From the NCBI GenBank assembly GCA_900073065.1, contig FJOG01000002.1, positions 1,582,243-1,646,242 on the forward strand: DNA of 64,000 bases, read 5' to 3'. Position 1 is the stretch's first letter, and the number at the start of each line of letters is the position of its first letter. The notes under the pieces are model-generated. The model did not search any database. It was not told the origin of the DNA and saw nothing but the letters and a program-made list of their open reading frames with translations. Shown here piece after piece: positions 1-11,973 of the stretch. The position numbers were made by a program, and so were the translations under genes. This stretch comes from Phialocephala subalpina. Taxonomy: Eukaryota; Ascomycota; Leotiomycetes; Helotiales; Mollisiaceae.

Positions 1-1
1 C

Positions 2-2818
2 CGATTCGTCAGTGAAGAAGTCAACACCCGCACCTTTTCTGGCCATTCGAGAGTCACTTCAAACTCCTCTGCTGGTGTGGGACATTCAAACTACCACGGA
101 AATGGAGGTCATCAGTTCAGAAATGATGCACGAGTCTCTCAAGGCAACTACTACACTGCAGGTTACCAGTTTAGCAACGATGCCCGAGTCATCCAGGGCC
201 AGTTCGGATCTCCTCAATCTAATGCTGGTACCGGACATCCATATCATCACGCAAATGGAGGCCAACCATTCAGCAACGGTGCACGAATCCCCCAGAGCAA
301 TTTTGGATCTCCTCAATCGCATACCGGCCATTCGAGAATCACTTCAAACTCCTCTGTTGTCCAGGGACATCCACACTATTACGGAAATGGAGGCCATGAT
401 CAGGTCAACGACGCACAACTCCCCCAGAGCAAGGTCGGATCACCCCAATCGACTGCTGGTAGATATAGAGGCAAGGAGAGACCCCAACCATGTTTCACCG
501 ATGCTGAATGGAAGTCAATTGAGTACGAGAAGGACGAAGGGGCCAATGGCGCCGTAACGATTTATTACTCTGGCCCACGCAGACCACTCGAGCACGAGTC
601 AACCCCACGGACTGTCTATGTTTGGGGCATCTCTCGCGCCCTATTCCTGAACAACACATTGCGAAACATGATGTCAGAATGCGGAGATGTTGACACTATC
701 AGTCACCTAGCAACTGCTCCACAATCCTTCGTTGCTTTCCATGACGATCGCTCAGTCCAGCGTGCTATCTACAGATGGGATGGTGAAATGATCGAAGGAG
801 TGAAGATATCTGTCAGTGCTGCCAGACCTCGAAATGGTGGAACCCGAGAGCGAGGTTTCAGTATGTCCGGCAACTACTGGGACAATGAATTCCACCGTGG
901 ACATATTCGCAACACCTCGCAGAACACTGTGCGTGATTGGGGAATATCCAGCAACTATGGGGACAATGAATTCCACCGTGCTCGCAACGGTTCGGAAAAC
1001 ACCATGCGTAATGGCAACATGCCCAGTGTCTACCAGGACGACGGATACGGTGCTCGTAACATCTCGGAGACCAGTATGCATAATGAGCAATTCCACCATT
1101 ACATTCCAGAACATATGCAAGGCCAACAGGTTCCACGCCCTTTTCAACCTCTGCAAGATATCCGCAATCTGTCCCCGCCGCGCAAGAGTGCCTTGCACAA
1201 TTACAACAGTGTACCTGGTGTAAACTTGAAGGAAAACTCACCGTTTGCAACACCTAGAAAGAATGGGACTTCAACTCCGCAGAAGAAGAAGAACGGCAAT
1301 CGGAAGAAGGGCTCTCGACAAAGCTCAAGACAACATACACCATCAACCAGCCCTAGAAAGCATCGGCCAGAGAATAGATCGACTCTTCGAGAGACCCCAG
1401 TGGGTAGCAATGGCAACCAGCTGGATTCTACAGTCTCAAATGAGGTCTCTCGCCCTGAGCATGTCGTTGAACGTCCTACTTCTGCTCTTGCACTACTGTC
1501 TGAGCGCGTCCCCGAGCCCAACCAAGCAAAGACGGCAACTACACAGAAGCAACAGTCTAAGCCTCTCACAGCTGTAACCGACTTCGCTGAACATTCCAAA
1601 GAGACTCCATTGCCTATAGACTCCGTTCATCCTGAAAACAATCCTCCATCAGCTGCTGCTCGCAAGAAGTATGCTAAGAAATTCAGCAAGAAAAAGCTAA
1701 ATTTTATGAAGAGCGGGGATAACGCATCCTTCTCGACCGACACCTCTTCAGACACCATCGTCTCGCCTTCTTTCAGCACCGATAATGCTAGCTTTATGAC
1801 CAGTCAAAGCACCAACACTTCCTTCAGTACAGCCTCGAGCCGACAACCTAGCGTGGGGGCCAAGAAGGCTCGAAAGACTGGATATATGGGCGAGAATAAC
1901 GAGATTCCAGGCTTCACTTCTGAGGCACATAAGGAGGGCGAGCAAAAGGTGGAATCAAACTTGGAGAATACGAAGGCACCGAAGCCCAAGAACAAGAAGC
2001 CCAGCAAGCCTACAACTACCGCTGGAGAGCCTGTTCATCATGCCAAGGAGTCTGGACACTCAAAGAAGGAGAGCATTTCGTCCTCAACTATTAATCCTTC
2101 TCAGAGAAAGGCAGACACAGTTGTGAAGTCAGATCACCGACCCACCCCCATTGCGATTCATCCACCTGTCAACGATGCAGTTGCGAAGAAGGCAGGCAAT
2201 GTCCCAACACCGATTCCTACCCCCGCTACCGATGCTCTAGCCAAGAAGGAAGCCATCCAAGCTGCACCAGCCGTTGCGTCTTCCCCTACCGAGATCTCCA
2301 AGAACCAGGAAACAAAGGAAACCGCTTCTTCTCCCTCCCTCCTTTCACCTGTGAAGCAACTCGATGAGCAAGAGTGGCCTTCTCTGAATCCTGCCAAGTC
2401 TCCTGTTGCTGCGATTGCAGATGGAAAGCCACCAACTCCTATGCGAGCACCATTGATGGGTTTCTTGGCCAAGGCAATGAGCGAGAAGTCCCCCGAGCCA
2501 AAGAAGGCCCCAAAGTCTATCTTTCCTCCTGTGGCTGTACCACGAAGCTTCTCTGGGCGATCCCCCTCGTAAGTCGTAAGCAATACACTCTTCCCTTCCT
2601 TCTGGCTTATGCTAACATTTTATAGGGTTCAGCAGCCAACCGTTCGGCGACCACCTGTTCCGCGACCACCAATTGAGCAACCAGCACCTGAGCAACCAAT
2701 CGTGCAGCACCAAAACTATCAGCAACCAACCGATGAGCGACCAGCCCGCCTTCGAGTCTTACCCGGCGATCCAGGGTCAGAGGAATGGCCGTTTGTGAAG
2801 AATTTTAAGGCACAATAG
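2..2818 (+). CDS. RRM-domain RNA-binding protein, 5' partial
   Basis: The frame is open from the first bases of the window, so the true start lies to the left; a GTG at 77 is not a plausible fungal start. Exons are <2..2568 and 2626..2818, joined by a 57-nt intron (donor GTAAGT, branch GCTAAC, acceptor TATAG); about 919 residues are visible. A single RNA recognition motif lies at about nt 605-835, beginning TVYVWGI and ending GVKISVSAAR. Upstream is a degenerate tandem repeat region (GNGG, NDAR and GSPQS recur); downstream are two NEFHR-type repeats, then about 500 residues rich in Ser, Pro and Lys, with Lys-rich stretches, probably disordered. Likely role is RNA binding in a cytoplasmic or nuclear ribonucleoprotein; this is inferred from the RRM alone and the specific family was not recognised. 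Confidence 0.8.
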
Positions 2819-4068
2819 CAACAAATAAGTTTGTGGGAGTAATTACATACGAGGTAGCATCCTCGAGATACGGGTCCTCTACAGAAGTATATTTAGGCGG
2901 AAACATGAAGAAGACGGAAGACCTCTGGCACCTTCATAGCGCTACATGAGACCAAGACATAATGAATAGAATGAATTCATGATTGCAATTTCCTGGTTTG
3001 ATGTGAGACTTGTGTGAAATGAAAATGGCTTCTGCTGCGACCAGCTGCTTTAAACCTCTAACCTCTTGGTATTCACGCCGAGGCAATGCTCCCACGAACT
3101 AGGGATTTTCTAAAATCATTCAAAGTAGCTTGCAAGTGTCCTCTAAACCCTGTGATCTCATATCAAGTATATGAGACCTTCCAAGTCGGGCTGTGGCGTA
3201 GGGGGTGCCACACATGACCTGTCCTTGATTTCAACATTACTCTTTCCTGAAATCAGTTATGTTCAAGCTTTTGAACGACATTGTCGTGCTCATAATGTCT
3301 ATTCTATCTATGAGGTTAGCTGGTGCTGTTCCAGGAACAAGGGATCGGAAGCCAAATCCGATTTAGAATGGAAATTGGAAATTGATCTTGTGCAAGTCTT
3401 GCGCGTCGATTTCTCGAAGGTTTGGAATTGTGAAGACTTGAACTAGCGTTTCTGTACCCTTCATTTATTCTTAGTGGTCCAGCAGTCTAAATTTGGGCAT
3501 GACTGTGGTAATCAAGGTGAGTTTGCTTCAAGTGATGGTTCCCTGCTGACAGAATGTGATCCTCGAATGTCCCAGAACCTCTGGGTCATCGTGAACCCCA
3601 GCAAATGTGCTCTGTAACCGCAGGGGGGCTCCAGACCTTTTCAACTTTACGACCCTTACAGTGTACGTCATTCTTGTTTGAAGTTATCTTGGTTCCACGG
3701 TCTTCAAGCGTTTGAGTATGGAACCTGAGGGTGGGGCAGGCGAGAAACTGCGGTACGCTATGTTGGCGCATCCAGCATTTCACGCAGAACTTATTATTCT
3801 CTATCCCACACACATTAATGTCCAGATTTTGCTGAGCTTCCTCCCATAGGATGAAATCTACTTCATATTCAGTCTTTCATTTTTTGATCACACGCGGAAA
3901 AGGAGCCCGGAGAAACTGCCGTCCATTCCGAGAACCGGCCTCTTGTATTTCTCCTCCTGCGTTTCCTCGAAAAATTCTCCCTTCATAATTCAGACATTTT
4001 TGATGGAATAAAGACCCAGCGGGGTATCCTACTTTGTTTTTGAGTTCACAGCTGTCCAGAACCTAATC
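2819..4068. other. intergenic, no gene seen
   Basis: Contains the 3' region of the RRM gene and the promoter of the RBR gene at 4069. Open frames here (for example 3171-3446) lack domain similarity and splice-site support. No repeat or RNA gene was recognised. Confidence 0.6.
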
Positions 4069-5082
4069 ATGGGAACTGTGAAGAGCAAAATCAAGGCACG
4101 CGACGACACGGTCTTCGGGCAGCGATTCGAGGACCTAGAGTTCGAAACTTTGAAACGCATCCTGAACATCTATTACCAGAAGACAGGGCCAGATGACTCA
4201 GCAAGAGACCTGTTCAATAGGGTTAAGGTCCTAGAAGGTCAACTCGACGACGACGACAAACGAACTATCAGGCAAGTCTTAGAACGAGGAGATACTCTTA
4301 CCCGACAAGCGCTGAAGAAGGGCAAACCACTTTGTTCTATCTGCACGAACAGATTTGCATCACCCAACGTGGTAATATCCGGGGGTCATAGAGGTTGTAT
4401 ACTCAGAGACTATGTCACATGCAAGACATGCGCAGAAACGTACATCACAAGCTACATGTCCAACACTTCATGGGAAAGAATTCCCTGCATGTTCTGTGGC
4501 CTTGCTCTGCCACAAGAATCGATCAAACAACTCATCTCTGGCGACATTCTTGAAAAGTAAGACTCGAAACCCACCTTCTAAGTCTCACACTTACCAGAGG
4601 ATCCAGGTATACTACGTTCCTCGAGCTCAATCCAATCCGAAACCTTCCCAATTTCCGCTGGTGTCAAAACCCCCAATGTAGCCAAGGGCAAATCCACGCA
4701 AAAGGATCCAAGCAACCAAAAATGACGTGTAGAAAATGTTCATTTGCCGCTTGTTTCAATCATCAGAAGCCATGGCACAACAACCAAACATGCGAGGAGT
4801 ACGACAAAACTACAAACCCAAAGGACTTGAAGGCAGAAGCGGCGTCTTTGAAGAAGATACAGAAGTCTGCGGGGATATGTCCCCATTGCGCTGCTCCTGC
4901 TTTCAAACATGGTGGATGCGGTACTGTTCATTGTAAGACTTATTCTTGGAAAGTAAGAGAATGTGTACTGATTGGGAGCAGGTAGATGTGGGTACAGCTA
5001 TGATTGGAAGGCGGCGATAGGAAAGAAAAGCGACGGAACCCTGGCGATGTACGAGGCAGGGGGAGTCCAAGTTGCGCGATAG
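4069..5082 (+). CDS. RBR-type (RING1-IBR-RING2) E3 ubiquitin ligase-like protein
   Basis: Exons 4069..4556, 4607..4932 and 4982..5082 give 304 residues; both introns (50 and 49 nt) have GT-AG ends and keep phase. RING1 ligands are visible at Cys89, Cys92, Cys118, Cys121, Cys140 and Cys143. The IBR follows (Cys182, Cys187, Cys204, Cys207, Cys212, Cys225), with the GQIH signature. RING2 starts CPHC (254-257) and keeps the catalytic-type cysteine Cys267 in HGGC, where RBR enzymes carry ubiquitin as a thioester. The end is odd: after Cys272 and Cys274 it reads GYSYDWKAA, so the last usual zinc pair (FCWxC) is absent. It may be active with a reduced RING2 or be a degenerate paralog. Related genes occur at 9410, 22268, 24269 and 24925. 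Confidence 0.85.
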
Positions 5083-6899
5083 ATTGGCGAAAGAGAAGCA
5101 AAATCAAGCCCATCGAGCCACTTGACACTTTACGAGGGTTTTGACTGCCATTCGCAGTTGTGGATACCTCAATGAAAGTGATTGTTGTTGGGACAGTTCA
5201 CGGCATCCTGGTCTGGCAGTTTGATGGCAAGGTGAGCTCGAGCTGCTCAACTACCGTTAAACAAACGCCAGATGGTTCTACTTCTAGCAATAAACTACAT
5301 CTTTTGGTCCAGATAATGTTCTAGTTCTAATCATACAGTTGGATCTGTCTGTGTTGCAAGGAAGTTGTCTCGTTTAACCGTCTTACTCCCCGTGACATCT
5401 TCAACCAAACAGAACCAATGCCATGGTATGCTTGGATGAGCAAAGCCCGAGATTCCTCATTCATAACACGTCATTCGTTCCACATTCTCTCGTTGTACAT
5501 CAAGACGACTAAGCTTCAACCTCGCTTAGAAAGGGGAGGAGCTGCCAAGCCCCTACTTCCAAATCAGGCAGGTGGGGTGAATCCCACGTGACGCGGTCTG
5601 TGCTGGCTTGGCGTCTTAACCTCATTTCATCGTGAAATCGTGCTATTTAACGACATTCGACGAGGAGGACGCCTGAAATCGACACGGAGAAGTTGGTGTG
5701 GGTGGTGAGACTGAGAGGAAGGGATGAAGTTCACGTGAATGGGCAGCGAGTGTTCACTTGAGGTGTGGATGAGGGGACTTGAGTGAGTCAAGTAGAAGGC
5801 GATGAGTGTCATGAGTTCGATGGGAGGCTTAAAAGCTTGATAACTGAAGTGGTTGCTGATATTGATGTTCTGAGTTTGGATGTGCTTCTAGTGATAGCCG
5901 TCTGATGCATACTGCAGAGGGGTTGCGAGTCTGTCTTTTTTGTGCGTCCTCTGCATGAATGTCTGGGATCTAGGAAGTCATGAACAAGCGTTCATGTGGC
6001 TTTCTTGAAGTCTATCAAGGCGCCAAAACTTGGAGCGTCCGCCAAGCAAGATGTGGTGTTGCTTCGAGCTCCGAGTGGTGGTATGTCTGAGCAGAAGTGA
6101 AAGATGAGATTCGTGGATTTGCTGGTATCAAATGACTGCAACTTGCCTGTTTTGACATGCTTGCTACTCTGTTGTTGCAATGTACAACTGAACATTAAAC
6201 TTCAGCATATTGTTACAATGTGTTTGAAACGCTCTTGGTGTATCGCTTGTTGGGCGATGCAGAGTGCTACATTTGTCCCTGACATCAAGGAGAGCGCGCG
6301 CTCTGACAAGGACTTGGAATAACTGTCAACGAGTTGGAGTCTGCCTTGCAGTAGGCTAATATGCAAACGTCCTCCATTTATGTTCAGTTGATAAGGCTTG
6401 GACGTGTATGCAGTCGGAACTAACAGGACCCAGCTGCGGTGGTGGCACCAAGACGATGACCCCGCAATTTGGCTGCTTCAATGCGATGCAGGGCTTTGGA
6501 TCCATGTCCTTGCTTGAACTTCGTTTTCTACAGAATGACTAAGCTGTATCGACTCCGTCGCGATGACTTCATCCAACGCAAGCCCGATCATGCCATGCGG
6601 TTAAAGAAAATGGCGCACGGAATTGGGAGACCGAAGGTGTTGATGCTTTCGAAGAAAGACGTTCAAATGGTCCAAGCGATTAGTTACAACGCCTCTTTTA
6701 GACTGATAGGCTGAGTTGATGCCGTCGAAGTGGGGCTCGGCGATAAGTGGTGCTGTGGTCGGGGTTTTCTCGCCTACCAATTTTGGTCCTTATAGATTTA
6801 AATAAGCACTTTGCCAGTCTCCCATCGAGGGAGCAGGTATGTATTCGTTACCCCGATTTAGTTAGAAATAGTTGACTGCTGCAGATGAGACACCTGAAA
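5083..6899. other. intergenic, no gene seen
   Basis: About 1.8 kb with no frame that has a recognisable domain or consistent splicing. The open frame at 6469-6714 begins at TTG and resembles no family I know. Confidence 0.5.
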
Positions 6900-6924
6900 G
6901 TCCCTCTGGCGGGTTGAGCCCATG

Positions 6925-7078
6925 AGTTCCCTAGCCCAGGTAGTGGTTGTGTTCTCCACCCATTATTACACAAAATCCTCTATGATGTGGGTTCAAATCC
7001 CTCCTTAGTAACGAGCTTGCTCGGCAGAGGTTAAAGGTTATTCTTTTGCATTTTTTGCAATTTTTTTGCAATTTCTTT
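6925..7078 (+). mobile_element. tRNA-derived relic, possibly a SINE
   Basis: A Pol III A-box-like sequence (TAGCCCAGGTAGTGG, from 6932) is followed about 58 nt later by a B-box match (GGTTCAAATCC, 6990-7000) inside a tRNA T-arm-like hairpin with 4 of 5 stem pairs and a TTCAAAT loop. No acceptor stem can be formed around them, so it is not a working tRNA. A T-rich tail with repeated TTTTTGCA-type units follows (7042-7080). A head with A and B boxes plus a simple tail is the layout of a tRNA-derived SINE. No target-site duplication was identified. Confidence 0.35.
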
Positions 7079-7718
7079 GTGTTTTTGAGCCTTTCAACCT
7101 CGCTTGCGCTACGCCTCGCTTACTCAGGGGCGCGATTTCTTTCCTACGCAAAACACCCTCGAGAATCTCTCCGGTGTGATTGAAAAGTTTCAAGATGGGC
7201 GATAAACGGGATCTTCATACTTGGAAGATCGGGCCATTGTCCCTGCTTGCCGTGCGCATTATTTTGGGCATCAACGAGGATTCTCAATGTCAACAATGGT
7301 CCATGATCTTGGGTCTTGACGGAAAGCAACAGCTGCCAATGCGGAAGCATTATGACATGCCACGGTAGAAATTTCAATTTAAATGGAATCAATTGCAAAT
7401 AGTCTTAGTGAATTGTGGCTGCGAGAATCGAGTGCCTCAATTTGTGGTGTTGCTGGGAGTTGAGAAATCTCGTGATAAGATAGCCGGCGGCTGGAAGCGT
7501 AGCGGATTCTGGTGGTTTGTTTACTAGGGCACGAAACTTCGCGTTGATTTTCTCTCCCCGCCCCTCCTACCCCCCACACACATACCTGTACGTCAAAATT
7601 CGTACCTGGAACCTGAATCCTCTTCTCTTATGTTGCTCGAGCTCAGCTCATCGAATTTGAGCCGTGTCGCTGACCATCTTGGTGTTTTATAGACACACAA
7701 TACATCACAACCGCCACC
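7079..7718. other. intergenic, promoter of the gene at 7719
   Basis: No coding frame supported. It ends in the CA-rich leader that places CCGCCACC directly before the ATG at 7719, a good fungal start context. Confidence 0.5.
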
Positions 7719-8648
7719 ATGGGCATCGGCAAGAAACAGGTAAGTCCACACTTCGTCTTCCATCGCTCCTTGCTCTATGGTTGTCAATGCTTCGAGCGTG
7801 GCAACCGAATGAACGGTGAGAGATAGGACATTAATAATATGTACAGAAGAAAGTCGACCCCAAGTTTGACCCAAAGCGTCGTGCTCAGCTGAGAAAGGCC
7901 AAGGGCAAGCCTGCCGGTCTCCCCTCCCTCTCCCGTGTCGTCGGGTCAATCTTTATGGCCGCTCCTCCTGGCGAGTCTGTCTCGGTCGACGACCTGACCG
8001 GGTTCATGCGTCGTCTGGTTGTGCGTGTGCGCACCAGAGGCAATAGCGGTACGTTCATCTCTATACACATATCTACAGCTGGTGTCGTTTTGGTTGTTCC
8101 CAATGCCGTGGTACATTCTCAGCTGGAGCCCTCTGCAGCATACTGGATTCTTCGAGATCTGTTCGAACGTATTCATATGTCAAGAGTCTGTTCACAGTTA
8201 TCTGGGTGATTTCAGGAGTTGCCCTGTTTTCTATTACTTTCAATCTTGGACTTCTGACCAAGCGCTAATGTATGGTGTTTATGTAGGGTTTGCAGAATTT
8301 CTGGCTCAGGAGCAGAGAGAGGTTAGAGAGAGGAGGGAGATGAGGGATACGGGGATTGAGAGATGGGAGGGACAATTCCGGGTCGAGCGGGCTCTAGCAG
8401 AGTCCAGATATGCGCATGCGGTGGCGGAAGGGGAGGAGTGGGAGGATCAAGATGAGAATGAGCTGGAGGCTCGATTGGACCAGGGAGGGGTGGAGGAGGA
8501 AGAGGAGGAGGAGATTGGAGACCCTGGTGACTATTGGGGTGGTAGTGATGGAGATGACGAGGGTGATTGCGGTGCTGGCGCTGGTGGTTCTGCGGGTGGA
8601 TTTGGTGGTGGTGGCATTGGCGGTGCCCAGGCAGTGACTGTGTCCTGA
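7719..8648 (+). CDS. small basic-to-acidic protein of unknown function
   Basis: Not recognised. Exons 7719..7739, 7847..8048 and 8287..8648 give 194 residues. The ATG sits in a CCGCCACC context and the first exon encodes only seven codons before a GTAAGT donor. The N-terminus is Lys/Arg-rich (KKVDPKFDPKRR), possibly a nuclear or nucleic-acid-binding tail. The middle is a charged helix-forming stretch, then a run of Glu, and the C-terminus is Gly-rich. The second intron is long for this window (238 nt), and a second in-frame acceptor lies 9 nt downstream (8295 instead of 8286), so two isoforms differing by three residues are possible. Consistent phase through both introns supports a real gene. 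Confidence 0.6.
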
Positions 8649-9409
8649 GTTGTGTTGGTGTTTGTGCCCTGCTCTTTTTTGTTTTTCTTTTCTCCAGGCT
8701 TTTTCAGTGGATTTTGTTAAATTATTTTCTTTTTTTGTTTTTTACTGTGCTTTAAATGCACAGTACCAATGAGACGATTCTCCTTTTCCGAAAAATCGAA
8801 TTCCCTCTCTGACTGTCGCTTCGTGATTGATTTGAATAGACCAAATTGCATAGCCAGGTCTTACTACAGATTCTAAAAGTATCCACGTCCCTTTGCACAT
8901 CCTTTACTTCGACCGTATTTATCCCACCAACCATTTCCCCTAGACTGGTACCTTGGGACCGTTGAATGAAAGACTTCTGGGATCCTTATGAATTGGTTTT
9001 AGAAAGTCCCTTCTTGGTTGGATCATCCGTTCAAGGCATTGCCAGGAGTATTGAAGCGTGCGGAATACTTCCAATGGTTTCTAAGCAACAACGATGATGT
9101 ATGAAGTACTCACAAGAAATCAAAGGTTCAGAAACGTTTGGCTCACATGTCATTCAACGCAGGGGATGTTTTGAAGACCATAAGAATAATATGAGTCCGT
9201 TGAAAGGTACATGTGCCAACATAGAGTACCGCAGAAATTCACAAGATCCTCCCAACACGTGGGGTGGACCACCAAAGCTAACACTACCATTGCCTATGCC
9301 CTACCTGCAGATTTTCGTAGCGAAAATGTCCCAGATGCTTCCATTCTTCGGCGATCGATATTCTGCAGCGTGCGATAGCTAATCAAACCGAGACTTCGAA
9401 CCTGCAGCC
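8649..9409. other. intergenic, no gene seen
   Basis: Space between the convergent ends of the gene at 7719 and the RBR pseudogene. A T-rich stretch (8660-8750) may be the 3' UTR of the former. Nothing else recognised. Confidence 0.5.
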
Positions 9410-10432
9410 TCACTTGACTTGAGAGCATGCTTTTGCTTGCGACCAGCTGAAGTAGGCCTTGCACTGGGTGCAGTACATGTGATCACGTCCTCCATTCTTC
9501 ATGATCCGGATCTTGCACATCGGACAACCTCTCGTGATTCTTCGAATCGCATTTGTCAAAGCCAGATCCAGCTTTACCTTGATCCCATTCCTACCTCCTA
9601 AATTGGAATTACCGTAATGCCGACATGCCTTTGCGTTATGGTCTTCCGGATCTTCTCCTTCGCTCCAAGGGACTTTATGCTTGGAGCATGTCTCGAAGTT
9701 GCATTTGCTGCATACCATACGAGGAGCTCTAAGTCCGCCTGTGTGGAACTGACCTGAGCGACATCCTGGTCGGCCGCAGAGACAGAAATTCTTTAGAGAC
9801 TGGAGGTGGAAAAAGACTCTGTATTCTTCATATCTGAATCTTTTGTCGGTATATATACTCAAACAATGGGGAAACTTACTCTGATAGCAGCTCCACAGAA
9901 GCATATCTTCGTATGGTATCAGGAGGATTGACAGCTCTGCGGCAAGGACAAGGGATAGCTTCCCAATTCGTTTCTTATCTTTCATCGAAGATTCGATACC
10001 CATCGTTAGGCAAGACTCGCATAATCTGCATTCGTGATCGCAAAGAGGTGAGATCTTGTTCGTCGGAAGAAACCTGCTGGTAAGGTATCCAGGCAGCTTC
10101 ACATCTGTATTCCTTCTTCACCTCCGTCATGACTTCATCGACAGCAGCTTATGTTTGGATAGTTGGCCATTGTCCGATAGAACTCTGGTTGTTGGGAGGT
10201 TTCGTGCTATGATCTGGGTGACAGCATGAACTTCGAGTAGCGATAGACCTTGCTCGAGGTGGGCTAGACGCTTTAGAAGTACGTTGCGGATCTGATCCTT
10301 GGCCAGCTTCTTTCTGAAGATAGCCAGGATTCTCTTCGTGACAGGGATGTCGTACTGAGCTGGCTGTCGTCCAAAAATCGCCCCAAGTAGAGGTATTGTA
10401 GGTCTTCCGGACTCTGCTTTCGGTCTCGCCAT
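9410..10432 (-). pseudogene. decayed RBR E3 ubiquitin ligase gene
   Basis: The ATG at 10432 opens about 100 codons resembling the N-terminal helix region of the RBR gene at 22268. RING1, IBR (CLCGRPGCRSGQFH) and RING2 (GCPMCKIRIMK) are then all visible but in different frames. Switches are needed near 10140, 10095, 10078 and 9965, in places with no room for introns. One true intron seems preserved near 9882-9835 (donor GTAAGT, acceptor CAG). In RING2 the position of the catalytic cysteine reads Arg (GGRDHM instead of GGCDHM). Multiple frame breaks plus loss of the catalytic residue argue for a pseudogene rather than an alternative exon model. The RING2 end (CTQCKAYFSWSQ) is otherwise well preserved. 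Confidence 0.75.
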
Positions 10433-11175
10433 CTTGAGATCCGATGATTCTTGAGTGAGATGTAAGAGTCGAGATGATAAGTTTTTCTTGGTCAGTATGT
10501 CTCGTCTCGAGGTCCAGAGCAAGGCAGAAACTTGGATGCAGAAGTTATAGGAAGCAAACGAGCTTTCACTAAATTGTTTTAGGTATGAAGAAAGCCCCAG
10601 AAGCATCAGGACAATGAGCGATACCCTACTCATCTTGAAACATGGCAAACTTGATAACAAAGTACAAAAGAACATTTGAAACTCGAGACATTGCCGAAAA
10701 GGATTTCCTCCACACTTGAACTTGATCCCACCTTGGGATCCGTGAAGTTGATTATGTGGGTCGCTTCGCTTGTACTTGGTAAACCAACAAGCTTCTCTTA
10801 TGTCCCAAGATTCTATGGGACAAATTGCACTGCAATGCTAAGCTCTCGAGCTCTAACTAACCACATGCACTCGATCGAGACTCAGCTAGACTTTACAGTA
10901 CTGTAATCATTACTGAAAGGAAATTTTCAATCAATCATAACCGCATTGCGTTCCTCGTGCGAGTATCCGCGAAGGGTTGATAATTCTTCCGCTGAGAATG
11001 AGGGGTAGTGGGTCAGCCGGGGCTAGCCCATCTAAGAAGTACGACTTGCTTCACATGGGAACTTCGACCATGATACTCAACAGATAAACACTAAACATTT
11101 CGCACTCCGCCAAAAGACCAATTCGCATAATAAGTCCTGAAAATCGTCAGAAAGACACAAAATTGACAACTAATC
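10433..11175. other. intergenic, divergent spacer
   Basis: Lies between the RBR pseudogene (minus) and the dehydrogenase at 11176 (plus). No gene, repeat or RNA recognised. Confidence 0.5.
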
Positions 11176-11973
11176 ATGTCCACCACAAAAACAGAAACCC
11201 TCAAACTCTCCAGCAGTCACTCGGCTGACGAAAGGAAGTACCTCTACTTAGCCGGGGTAGGGGTAACACATTCAATCGGCATACACCTCCATAACTACGT
11301 TGCAAACTCTTTGGGCCATTCTTGGTCATTCATCAATCAAGAATGCCGCACAGTGGAAGACGCAGTTGCCTTCTTCCGAGCCCCAACCTTCGCCGGAGGC
11401 GTAGTCACCATGCCCTACAAGAAAACCATCATACCGTTCCTAGACGAGTTGGATCCACTAGCTACTCTTATTGGAGCTTGTAATAATGTTTATCTGACCG
11501 AGGAAGGAAAGTTGAGGGGTACGAATACGGATTGGAGGGGTATCAAAGGCTGTTTACTTTCCGGGACATTGACGGGAGGCAACGAAGGGAAGGGCAAACC
11601 GGCTCTGATAATAGGAGCTGGGGGAGCGAGTAGAGCGGCGGTCTATGCGTTGTTTGAGGAGTTGGGGTGTGGTGAGATTTATGTTGTGAATAGAGATGTG
11701 AATGAGGTTGAGGACTTGATTGAGGATTCGAAAGCTTATAATGAGGGACGACGACCGAGATTGAGGCATGTTACTTCGGTTGAAGAGGCTGAAAGATTGG
11801 AGGCTCCGTTTTGTATTGTTGGGACGGTGCCGGATTTTGAAGCAAAGAGTGAGGAGGAGTTGAAGGCTAGAGCGATTGTCGAAACACTTTTGAGGAAGGA
11901 TGAAAAGGGGGTGCTGTTGGATATGTGTTTCAAGCCTAGGAATACAAGGATAATGCGGATGGGGAAGAGGTGA
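11176..11973 (+). CDS. shikimate/quinate dehydrogenase-like protein, C-terminally truncated
   Basis: A 265-residue frame from a clear ATG. It has the AroE-type substrate domain with the catalytic lysine in MPYKK, the NTDW motif, and a dinucleotide-binding fold with GAGGASRA. These enzymes reduce 3-dehydroshikimate or oxidise quinate/shikimate with NAD(P). Compared with the intact paralog at 13315 it lacks the last 50 or so residues (the GTEAMIYQGLEQ region). The frame stops at TGA 11971-11973, the first bases of the second copy of a perfect 250-bp tandem duplication. Because 250 is not a multiple of three, the duplication shifts the frame. Even reading through the second copy, the sequence runs into the 3' end of the antisense dehydroquinase gene. 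Function is therefore doubtful; it is probably a recently broken gene. Confidence 0.75.
   Translation: MSTTKTETLKLSSSHSADERKYLYLAGVGVTHSIGIHLHNYVANSLGHSWSFINQECRTVEDAVAFFRAPTFAGGVVTMPYKKTIIPFLDELDPLATLIGACNNVYLTEEGKLRGTNTDWRGIKGCLLSGTLTGGNEGKGKPALIIGAGGASRAAVYALFEELGCGEIYVVNRDVNEVEDLIEDSKAYNEGRRPRLRHVTSVEEAERLEAPFCIVGTVPDFEAKSEEELKARAIVETLLRKDEKGVLLDMCFKPRNTRIMRMGKR

Noticed and set aside
77..2572. Start of the RRM protein at position 77
   Set aside because: The codon is GTG and the frame, including a copy of the same peptide repeat, is open upstream to the window edge; the gene is 5' partial.
3171..3446. 91-codon plus-strand frame
   Set aside because: No recognisable domain and no splice support.
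6925..7011. Functional tRNA gene
   Set aside because: A and B boxes are present but no acceptor stem pairs and the anticodon arm cannot be placed.
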